NCBI GenBank assembly: GCA_036345935.2
Contig: JADWOT020000008.1
Coordinates: 8,016,156 to 8,080,155 of the forward strand
Length of the DNA: 64,000 nt
Direction of reading: 5' to 3'
From: Taenia hydatigena
Taxonomy: Eukaryota; Platyhelminthes; Cestoda; Cyclophyllidea; Taeniidae
Program-made: the position numbers and the translations under genes
The notes under the pieces: model-generated
Told to the model about the DNA's origin: nothing
Seen by the model: only the letters and a program-made list of their open reading frames with translations
Database searches by the model: none
Shown here: positions 28,801 through 37,600 of the stretch, piece after piece
Layout of the letters: each line of letters starts with the position of its first letter
Numbering within the stretch: the stretch's first letter is position 1

Positions 28801-31800
28801 AGTAATTTTTCGATCGAGCAGAGACTAAATAAAGGGATGGCAAATGGAGGGTACCGACCCAACTTAAAAAAGCATTTTATGGGAGGGTGGAAAGATCAAG
28901 ATAATCTGAGACCCGGAAAAATCCCCTAAGTTGGAACGGATAGTAGGAAAGTGGCGGTACTGTGCATCAGTTAGACCACTTGACCTTCCATCAAAACCAT
29001 AAATAACCTGAAATAGGATACATTCGAAATAATGAAACAGGGAAGAACGGAAGTCCGAGTCACGTGAAAGCAAAGCCAAGTTGATGGCGGAATATGGGAG
29101 ACCCCACTAAGGAGCCCGTCGTGAAAGCATAGCAACAGGGTCAGAAGTGGTTTGTACCAATGAACGAGTGAAGAAGCATCTCAAGGTAATGGTGAATATC
29201 AAAAACTTTGCGCCATTTTTCAAGCCGGCCGACAACTAACGAGTGGAAAAGCTAAAGGAACCCTGAACTCGATTGCTTAGATTTGACAAGGTTAAGATAA
29301 ACTATGCTCAAACGAGCCTTCTCAATGGATAATAATCCAAATCGACAAAGCAGTGCACGCATTACCTAAAAAGCGTTGGGAATGACCTTCAAACGAACAT
29401 AAATTTGTTTGATTAAAATAAGAACAAATGAAAAAATAGCAAGCCAGCCCGAGATGCCCACTGACAGCATAAGAGTGGCTAATCAATAGAAAGATAAGGT
29501 AGTGATCGGAGAGATAAGGAAATCTATCACGAAAATTGTGATGAACCAGGTAGAGAGTCTAAGCCATCCATATGTGGCTCCAGTTAACTAGATGGAATCG
29601 GATATTGTACGTGCTTTTTCCCACACAATTGTGTCATAAGGAGTGTAAAAAAACCACGAACACTCGCTGACAACACTTACCAACGTTATTTCCAGAAGGC
29701 TAAAATTAAACAAAAGGACGGAAATTACAAGGTTGCCAACATTAAGCTATAGTCAACGTGAAAATAAACTTTAAGTGGTCGTTACCACTTTCGGTTGAAT
29801 TAAAAAGTTGATACGCAAAAAAATGACGTTTTAAGCAACGATGCCACAAAAATCTACTATCATTGAATTCATCTGATTTAAAGAAATAATCCATCCTAAA
29901 AGTAAAAACAACGGACTCAGGCGCTTGAAAACACGACCAAAAGCTCTTCACTAAGATGACCCAAAGAGGATGCTGGAACGTGCGCATACCAGATTGTTTT
30001 AGGCTTTCACAAACAGGTTACAACTCAATCCCGTTGAAAGAACTTAATTTTACATTGCTTAATGAAGCATTTAGCAGAAATGTCATCCAAAATAGAAGCT
30101 CTACAACCGCCATCAATGAATTAGATGGTGATGAGCATTGGCTTGTGCAGAATAATACGTGGGCTAAATTGAAAGCCTTTACACAAAGAATTGGTAAAAA
30201 AACTGCAGATGAAAAGAGATGGTATGATTTATGATGAAGTCAGGTGGTATTTCACCAAAGAAGTAGAACACCCGAATTCGTGACAGCAGAGGTATGTAAG
30301 TTGGAAGCAAAAGGTACAGATGAATGCGACACTAGTAGAAAGGCATACCTCGCTTGAATCTGATCAATAGCACTAATGGTGTCCAAATCGCGTTTCACTT
30401 CGTTTATTGTTTGTGCAAGTTCCCGCATGCCATCCAAGGCTGTCAACAACTCGAGCTTTTCAGGGTGATCATCATCCGTTAACCTACAGAGTTGCTGGGA
30501 AGATAACAATCGATGATTAGCATATCAGGATTGGTAATTTAGTTAAAAGTTTAATGTCATAGATACAAAGGATGCAAATGCACTACGGCTGCACAAAACA
30601 AATGCAAATTTCATAGCAGTTCTTTAGGCGACCGAACCGGGACCTAGAAAAACCAATCATCGGTCGGAATTATAGATATAAATTTATCCCATTAAAATTA
30701 CCGTTGCATAATGTCAACACTTATGGTACAATAGCGATAACATCGGTAGTTAATCTGTATGCTCATCAACCTGCTCAAAGTTAAAAAGTGTAAACATACC
30801 TCAAGCAAAAGATGATACTTCAAAACTCTCTGCATCGGAACAGTTAAGAGCTCTGTGAGATGGAATTTACTGTAATTTTCAGACTGAGCTTGACATTCCT
30901 TAAAAGGAAATTATGAAGGAACTTAAAAACAAGGATCCATGGAAAAGCTCAAGGTATTTATTTAAATTACTACGAACCTGAATTTTGTTTCGCTTTTCAA
31001 CATCATTCTTGGTTATCTCTAAGACAAGTGTCTGAGCCTTTTGAACATGACCACAGTAACCACCGTAAATCAACAATCGATCTCGAATTTTTATGAAAAC
31101 CTCACCAAGCGTTAGCACCGCCAATGTCGTGCTAACTGCTAGGCTCAAATTGGAGAGGAATTCACGATGAATGCAATGAAGTTCCTGCAGCAAATGATGA
31201 ATGACTAAGCACTATGGGAAAATTACCTCAATATACTTGAAAATTTCCTCCAATTCCTGCGGAGAAAGGCATTTTGATAGCGGCCACTTATATTTCTAAG
31301 GAAAGAACGTCAATTCACACAAAATGCGCCTACCTCAATAAGCATCTTTAAAACATCGACATAATTTTTTTCGGTAGACACAATTTCTTTTATGCAAAAT
31401 GATCTCGGGGATGTAGGCTCATCTTCCGTCTGTTACAAAAATAGTAGCTTAAATGCAAGAAATTTACCGTCGTAGAGCCCTTCCCACCATGAACGATTGT
31501 ATCATAAACAATTTCATTTGTTTCTTCCTCCATATCAGCATAATTAGACTCTGCAGTAACCTGCATGTCCTCCCTAGAATTACAATTAATAAATGCTATG
31601 TGTAAATACATTGAGGCCGCGATATCTTTAAGATTATTGTAATATTCGTGGGGAACTTGAAGGTTGCCATTTTCAGGTGGAAATCCTCTACCGAAAAGGC
31701 ATAAGTGAAAAAGCCAATTGCATACGGTATCCCAGAGAGCTGAGCCCGAGGACAACGAGATAGTCGCGACAAAAGTTCAATAACTTTCCCAAAGTTTTTT

Positions 31801-32150
31801 GCATGATACAAATCACCTGGCTCAATAAGGTAGCTTCTATCAATTCCAAATTCCTCTTCACACAATTTCACGAATAAGCGAATGTTTTTGAAGCATAAAA
31901 ATGGCGACTGCTGCGTCTGTGGGCTGAAATCCTTCATTTTCCTTGGATCCACTTCGCCATTAGTTAAAGTGTTCAGAAGATTGCAAAGTTTGACACCATC
32001 CATAAGAGTCTGAACTAGCTGCAAGCCACAGCCATCTGGCATCAGGGTGGGATGATCATCAGGAATAATACGGCATCGGTTCAACCACTCGGCACACTGT
32101 CGCAGATCGCATTCCTCTTCGGACGCAGAATTAGAATTCGACGCAGGCAT
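4806..32150 (-). CDS. VAV: Vav-family guanine-nucleotide exchange factor (CH-Ac-DH-PH-C1-SH3-SH2-SH3)
   Basis: Vav proteins activate Rho/Rac GTPases after tyrosine phosphorylation. Exons, in transcript order: 31726-32150 (ATG, CH); 31610-31687 and 31468-31573 (acidic); 31334-31429, 31227-31295, 30978-31184, 30800-30898 and 30349-30494 (DH); 24472-24563, 20445-20490, 16740-16826 and 16368-16486 (PH); 15908-16041 and 15200-15231 (C1); 14719-15064 and 12413-12460 (N-SH3); 8192 to about 8396/8430 (linker); 7524-7734 and 5680-5770 (SH2); 5043-5194 and 4806-4847 (C-SH3, stop TGA). Key motifs are LRQCAEWLNRC with DGVKLCNLLN (CH), LLTVPMQRVLKYHLLL (DH), SYGRRHIDGEL and YVFLFDKILLLCKSK (PH), YQGYQC (C1), FLVRIS (SH2), and YARAQHDFEG with GWWKG and GFFPLSFV (SH3). 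The product is about 945 aa, close to vertebrate Vavs (about 845) plus a polyGln linker. Phases agree except between the last DH and first PH exon, where a micro-exon is probably missing, and at the linker acceptor. Confidence 0.88.
5043..5194 (-). other. Vav C-terminal SH3 exon
   Basis: This exon encodes the ALYDY-like YARAQHDF, an acidic RT loop, GDLVHVIS and the WW of GWWKG. The last exon (4806-4847, only 14 codons including the stop) supplies GFFPLSFV, which completes the fold. In vertebrate Vavs this SH3 binds proline-rich partners such as hnRNP-K, zyxin and dynamin 2. Confidence 0.82.
7524..7734 (-). other. Vav SH2 domain exon
   Basis: The sequence YFGEMDRAEATQLL, CENGTFLVRIS, YSLSVVY and HIRIQ is a standard SH2 from the aA helix to strand bD. 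The Arg of FLVR is the phosphotyrosine-binding residue. The codon for the leading Trp is split with the 8192 exon. The domain finishes in 5680-5770 (ALVDFYCR...LRFPY). Confidence 0.85.
8431..14718 (-). other. Vav introns flanking the N-SH3 exon; no other gene recognised
   Basis: These are two introns of about 4.0 and 2.3 kb around the 48 bp exon 12413-12460. They contain a TA microsatellite at 10620-10637 and short GCT/ATA repeats near 13062-13092. No coding segment with family similarity was found. Confidence 0.5.
10620..10637. repeat. (TA)9 microsatellite in a Vav intron
   Basis: A perfect 18 bp dinucleotide run. Confidence 0.85.
14719..15064 (-). other. Vav Ser/Gln/His-rich linker and N-terminal SH3 start
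   Basis: After the acceptor at 15064/15065 comes a low-complexity region with a (CAG)n-like tract (seven Gln) and Ser/Asn runs. Then follows AVAPYSGE, a polyproline RT loop (PPPLVPPGP), FNVGDRITL and SRWLHV. The SH3 is completed by 12413-12460 (FPVDQMVPL). Vertebrate Vav N-SH3 domains also carry a proline stretch in this loop, and the match supports the assignment. Confidence 0.75.
15200..16041 (-). other. Vav C1 zinc finger, apparently degenerate, with a GC-AG intron
   Basis: Exons 15908-16041 and 15200-15231 line up residue for residue with the vertebrate Vav C1 (YCCMCKKLLQGVFYQGYQC, then AAHKACL). The intron between them starts AG|GCAAGT, the usual GC-donor context, because reading on gives a stop. 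In this model three of the eight expected zinc ligands are replaced: the first His by Tyr, the fourth Cys by Thr, and no final Cys is seen. An undetected micro-exon could restore some of these. Confidence 0.6.
16827..30348 (-). other. Large Vav introns around the PH exons; no other gene recognised
   Basis: Three introns of about 5.8, 4.0 and 3.6 kb separate the exons at 24472-24563 and 20445-20490 and those flanking them. The plus strand is rich in A and AG, so the Vav sense strand is pyrimidine-rich. Only short repeats were seen: an AAC tract at about 21819-21836 and a CTT tract at about 22557-22575. No tRNA, nested gene or intact transposon was recognised. One Vav micro-exon probably lies in 24564-30348. 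Confidence 0.5.
31574..31609 (-). other. 36 bp symmetric intron in the Vav acidic region
   Basis: This GTATTT...TTCTAG segment is 36 bp, a multiple of three with no stop, so it can be read through. Removing it gives AASMEDMQ, which aligns better with the acidic region of other Vavs. Retaining it adds 12 residues between the conserved tyrosine contexts. Its neighbours 31688-31725 and 31430-31467 are also tiny introns (38 bp each). Confidence 0.65.
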
Positions 32151-33116
32151 AATTAAATCGACGAGACAATACCCATCAGATATCGGTGTTCAGTAGAGAT
32201 TTAAAGTACCAGAGCAACGAAATCTACGTCGCAAACACTATAGCGAGTATAAAAAGCAGATTAATACAGGGACGAATACGCCACCAACAACCCCAGATTT
32301 GACGAATAGATAACGCGCAATACCGCACCTGAAACTGGCGCCTCTCGGTCCAAACGACTACATAGACAATTAAAAACTTGTAGGGGCTTTAAATATAAGA
32401 CGCGACGCAACACTGCAAAGTGCCTTAGATTTTGCTATTTATTTAGCAACAAACGAATATTTCAAAAAAATTAGAGATCGAGCACGCCAAAGGTGAGTTA
32501 AGTAATGTACACTGCGCATGTCTTATTAGACGTAATCGATAACCCATTCCGTCTTAGGAACCAAACGCATCTTTTACTTACCTATTTTTCTTAAATTGCT
32601 CATAAATTATTAGCAATGACTAGGAACCCACATGCTAAATTTAGGCTTTGTTTATAAAACTATTCTGATTAATAAAACCGAAACGCGCCCTTGATCCTGT
32701 CCACAAACATATATGTAGAAGATTGACCACACCCGCATTGCAGCAACACGCAGCAGCCTCCTGCCTTTACCACAGTCTTCATGCCATACAAATTGGCAGA
32801 AAACTTAGACGAGGTCATTATTTATGTGGTAGCGGCAAAAGCAGTAGCACAGATAATACGATTCGTGCGCGTTAAGAGTGCGTTTCTTTGCCAAATGTTA
32901 TAGCTTTTGTCGATTGCTAAACTTGTGCAATCCAAACGACTGTCGGCCAAGCAGTACATCCGCTTAAGCATGTGATGCTGTCATTCTATCAAACTATAAC
33001 CACTGGTTTAATCAAACGCTTAATTTAAAATTATTTTTTCATCGTTGACCGTGGCTCATTGTTCCGAATTCTTTGGGGCATAAATCGAATTATTATACCA
33101 CTGTGCAGAACAGCAG

Positions 33117-33493
33117 TGTAGTACTTTGTTTGTTAGAAATGCCGGTTTCTGTCAAGGTCACAGAGGTGGCCGGACTCCCCTAGCTGCGTGGGCTGGCCTC
33201 CGGGCCATGCCAGCAGCCTATTTCCCTCTGTCCGGTGAATATATGTATTCTACTGTAGCGTCCCGAGGCTCCCTTGAAGGCAAAAGAAGGCGGAATGCTA
33301 GGGTAGAATATGTATATTCACCGGACAGAGGGTAAAAGGCTGCTGGCATGGCCTGGAGGCCAGCCCACGCTGCTAGGGCAACACGGCCACCTCTCTGTGT
33401 CCTTGACAGAAACCAGCAGTTCTAACAAACAAAGTACTACACTACCCTGCCACTTTGCCTTCTTTTGCCTTAAGGGAGCCTCGGGACGCTACA
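33117..33493 (-). mobile_element. Solo LTR (outer copy), interrupted by a second copy, TSD AGCAG
   Basis: The outer element is in minus orientation and split into 33117-33253 and 33442-33493. It has TG...CA ends and a perfect 5 bp duplication AGCAG on both sides (33112-33116 and 33494-33498). The two halves rejoin exactly once the plus-strand copy at 33254-33441 is removed. This shows that the same family inserted into itself and that the outer copy is older. Confidence 0.82.
33254..33441 (+). mobile_element. Solo LTR nested inside an opposite-strand copy
   Basis: This full-length copy (188 bp) starts TGTAGCGTCCCGAGG and ends AAAGTACTACA. It is flanked by CTAC (33250-33253 and 33442-33445), a 4 bp duplication of the target inside the outer LTR. 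The nesting creates a long imperfect inverted repeat across 33117-33441, which could fold into a hairpin if transcribed. Confidence 0.8.
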
Positions 33494-34561
33494 AGCAGTG
33501 ATTTTTATTTTATTTCGCCGCAATTTGTCGGCCTTAATTCGCAAAGACTTGCTGCTTACTTTTTACCACCCACTATAGATCTGTAGTGTGGAACTTAGTG
33601 GACGGAAAACTAGTGCTAACCCTCAAATTTCGATATATCGTAGCACCTACATAATCAGATGTATTTCCATATTTCATTGTGCCATTTTAAAGTCATCCCA
33701 AAACTTATCTTGCCTTTACACCTAAAATATTATTGAGTTGCGTCTGCTTGTTGTAAAATATTTTTGTACGTAGAGGATACGTTCTTTTAATAAATTGTCC
33801 TACGTTACGCATACAGTAGAGAAAATGTTTGAACTCTAATAACCTTATTATAATAATTACAGTGTATACAAACAAAAAGTCACAAAATCACATAGAAATG
33901 GCTTAGAAATGTTTCACCATTTCGACAATTTTCCTGATTGGAGGTTTAATAAAGGACGGGCGATAGGCCTGATGGACGGATAGATTTGAGTGGCTGCGAA
34001 ATTTGTCCGCCAATACGAGTTACACTGCCGGCCTGGTCGTTGTCTGGTCCGTTTCGTTGTTTACCGTTTTTGGTGTGAAACGCTATTAGACGTGATGAGA
34101 TGTTTGATTTCACTTGCAATAAAGCATTCCTCAATTGCCAGCATTTTCGCTCTCAATTTTTATCTCTTCTGTATAATTATTGTTTATTTATGGATATTCG
34201 CGGGAATAGCTACAGTGTAGCGAATATTTAAGGTTTTATTCAGCAAAAGTATCACGACTTGTCTTTACTGGCTATAGCATCTTCATTTGTCCCCAGCTAT
34301 GTGGTATATCGTTTCCCCGGCATATGATAAAGTAGCATCTTGCGACTTAATCTTATTTTATTTGTTTCATGTCACTCAAAGATTTTTTGCCTCAACTTTA
34401 GCCACCAACATCTTGAGGCCGTATTTCTACAGTATTTTTGCGACATCATTTTGCATACCATATTTCTGCCCTTACTCATTACTGTGTTAATTGACGCCGG
34501 TCGCACGTTTATTTAGACGCAACATTTGAGCTTACTATCTAGAAAACAAGTTGCTATTACA

Positions 34562-34568
<7 letters not shown>

Positions 34569-34596
<28 letters not shown>
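34569..34596. repeat. (AT)14 microsatellite
   Basis: A perfect dinucleotide run about 90 bp upstream of the Tec-kinase start codon. Confidence 0.9.
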
Positions 34597-34602
<6 letters not shown>

Positions 34603-34662
34603 TTGGGATTTAATGTCAAGAATCTATATCAATCTTATTTGACCGAGCTCCTCCTCATTGTC

Positions 34663-34687
34663 TTTACTTATCTATTTACATTTAGAC
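34663..34687 (+). promoter_or_regulatory. Strong 3' splice acceptor just upstream of the Tec ATG
   Basis: A pyrimidine-rich run ends in TTTACATTTAG at 34685, leaving only AC before the ATG. It can be the end of a 5' UTR intron or a spliced-leader trans-splice site. Trans-splicing is known in cestodes and trematodes. The sequence alone cannot separate the two. Confidence 0.45.
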
Positions 34688-37600
34688 ATGGCAACCGATC
34701 AGGAGCTTAAAATATCCCGGATGACGAAGAGATCAATGAACAAAAAAATATTTAGCCGACCCAGCTACAAGCTTCGGGAATTTGTACTCACTCCTTTTCA
34801 CATAAAATATTTTGAAGTCAGTGGTGGGGTAAGGCACCTCTTTTGTCCGATTGTGAATTTTAGAATCGGGGAAAAGAAAAGGGCCGCATCTCTCTAGCTC
34901 ATGTTAAGTATGTAGAGAAAGTCTTAGATGACGATTTAGACAGCAAAAAAAATGTCTTACAGGTACTGTTTCTCATCTTCCTAAACGGTTTCTCTAAGAT
35001 TGCCTATGTCGAAGAACCAAGTTCGATAAACTGGTTTCTGCTGTATATAGTGGCTCCTACGCTGATAGAACGAGATGATTGGATAAGTCTCATTCGATTT
35101 TGTAGGTTTCTTTGGTTGAACCCATTGGTTGCTCTTCATTAGCGAACCTGATTGACGTCTATTTATCGCCTAGTGTGGTTATTCTTAGGAATTTCGCACC
35201 CTTACAGTCGCCATTGAATATGAAACGATTTAAGATAATGGATATTGGTACGAAGGAATGTAATCTCCAAGAGATGTCAACAGGTTATAGATTTGATACT
35301 AAATTCTGTTAAGCATTTTATTTTACTATATTTGTTCACCTTTAAGCATAGGTTACCCTTTTTTCTTAAGTTCATTCCTTATAGATATGTCTGGATTTCT
35401 TGGAACTAATTATTTACAGATCATTACTGTGCTTTTTCAGTGTATTGGTTCTAAAAATTGCATGTTCATGTGTTATTTTAGCAGCGACCCCGTTAATTTC
35501 CGCATCCATTTTCGTGATTGATTGTTTTTATTCGGAAACAGCTTCTCTTTCTCGGTCTATGACTAATCCCCACTCTTGCTAGGATTTTGAGGCGTATCGT
35601 TCATTTGAACCTTAATCCCTACATTTATCGTATGGCAGTTTTTTTTGACGTGTACCCTAGTGTCATCTCAATGTGCTGATGAATTAAGTACGGAAACAAA
35701 TGGAATGCAATCTGGATAGGCCACTTTTTGAATTCAGATACAAGAGAGCGGGGCGCTTGCTTTCTGCCACGTTACCATCCTGGTGTGTGGCGTCGACCTG
35801 GTCGATACAGTTGCTGTGATGACATCAATCGTCGTTCCCTCGGGTGCCAGCATACCACCGACTCTGGAACGAACACTGACGCATCCGAGGCTCGTCGCTT
35901 CTCTGCCTTCCCGGGTTGTCTTTCCCCCGTCACCTCAACGGAAGTCCAGGCGCCTTCTGCGCCCCCCCTAGGTGGTCAACAGTCGGTTGCCGTCCAAGCT
36001 CCACCACCTCCTCCTCCTCCTACTCAGGTGCCTCAGCAGTCCGTGGCCCAGCCGATTGCAGGAAAGGTGATGATGGCCACCTCTCCTGCTCCTCCTCCAA
36101 ATCCCGTCAGCATGTTTACCCAACAGCAAATACTTTTCCAGCAGCAGCAACAGCAACAGCTGTTGCTGGCTCAGCAACACAAGCTGAGCATGCTTGCTGC
36201 CCAACCGCATTTGCAGCAGCAACAACAGTTAGCCACTCGACGATCCACAAGACTGCCTCAATCTCCTGGTGGCCAATCCTTTGACTGGGTGAGCACCACT
36301 GATGCCCCAACGCCCCCTTTTATCAGTCGTCATTTCCTATTGTCAAGAGAGTTAAGCCCGTGATTTTCCTCTCCAGGCCCTTCGTTTACGTAATGCGTTT
36401 ATCCATATTACGTAGTGGTCATGAGGTCCCGTGCGCCGCGTGATTATGTGGAGAACTATGAAGTGGTTATTGCCTTAATCCGAGCATACTTGAAGAGGCA
36501 CCGCCAGTGCTTGTTGGTCACGACCTCTAATTAACTGAAGCACTTACCGCTAGCTTACCTAGGAAAGATTTCGGAGCTCTGGGAGAGTGCCAATTACCTC
36601 GCTCAACTTGTGTGGCATTCTCTTGTATGCCTTCCTCGCTTAACTTTAATTGATCGCACTTGATGGCTTGCTGAGTTGTTTTCGGTTGTGCTCTCTCCCT
36701 AAAGTGCACTAGACAGTGAACGTTATGACGTCTAAGGGGCACCAAGTTACAAGACGATGGCTTGACCTCATGACACTGGTTATCTGTGACCTACTCTTAA
36801 GGTCTTATGTTGTGAAAATCTCACATCCGCTCCTCCATTCATTAGTTAGTTCTCTCCTCACACAGCAGTATGATTGGTATTGCGCGTAGTTTGATTCTGA
36901 TGCCTCTAGGTCTTTGCTTCTTGTATGCATGCAGGACTGATTAAAATAACCCTCATTGACGGTTTTGTTTTACTTTTCGTCAACTGGCACCCAATTTATG
37001 TCCGTTTAATGCAATATTCCGTTCCTCTTTCGGATTTGCGTCCATAGTCGTATTGCATCAATTTCCCTCTTCGCCACACATCTCAGCACAATATTTTCTG
37101 GATTATTTACCACGGTATTGTCAAATATGTTTGACTTCTCAGGTTAAATAGTTTGATTTTCTTTGAGGCATGACTTGTGATGAAATTTTGTTTGAGATTA
37201 TTGACTCTGCTTCTAGTCCTGTAACGGTTACTGGCGTCCGGTGTCAGTAAGTGTGCTACCCCCAAAAGCTTGTTTTATTTTTCGCTCTCTAAATTAGGTT
37301 ATTTATGAGTCCTCCTTTTATTTGCTTGAAAATTGCTCCTAAATATCCAAAGAGAGAGCTCCGATTACAGCCTTCATGGATCCTTTGTTATTGTTAAATA
37401 AGTGCTCTGATACCTCCAACTCTCTTTGACCGAGGGGAGTTATGTGCGATGCTGGGTAAGAGTCAGCATGATGCGGCTCCGAATCCTGTGAGTTGGTTGG
37501 CTTTAAGGTAATCTCCCATGCTGGTTTCGCTCCAGTGCATTTACCTGCCATTGACAGTTTACCTATGCATTTTGCGTCTGAGATAGGGGGCAGTCATGCA

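Larger units (their letters stand above)
32151..34687. promoter_or_regulatory. Shared divergent intergenic region of Vav and Tec kinase
   Basis: The start codons of two oppositely transcribed signalling genes (Vav at 32150 on minus, Tec at 34688 on plus) face each other across 2.5 kb. The region must contain both promoters unless upstream noncoding exons exist. It holds a nested pair of solo LTRs (33117-33493) and a 28 bp AT microsatellite (34569-34596). No clear TATA or Inr assignment was possible. Confidence 0.55.

Noticed and set aside
33112..33498. Palindromic structure read as a MITE or hammerhead-type self-cleaving repeat
   Set aside because: It resolves into two LTR copies in opposite orientation, each with target duplications. 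No CTGATGA...GAAA ribozyme core is present.
36116..36310. Minus-strand Leu/Val-rich frames opposite the CAG repeats
   Set aside because: They are antisense products of the Gln-rich coding repeat in the Tec exon and have no independent signals.
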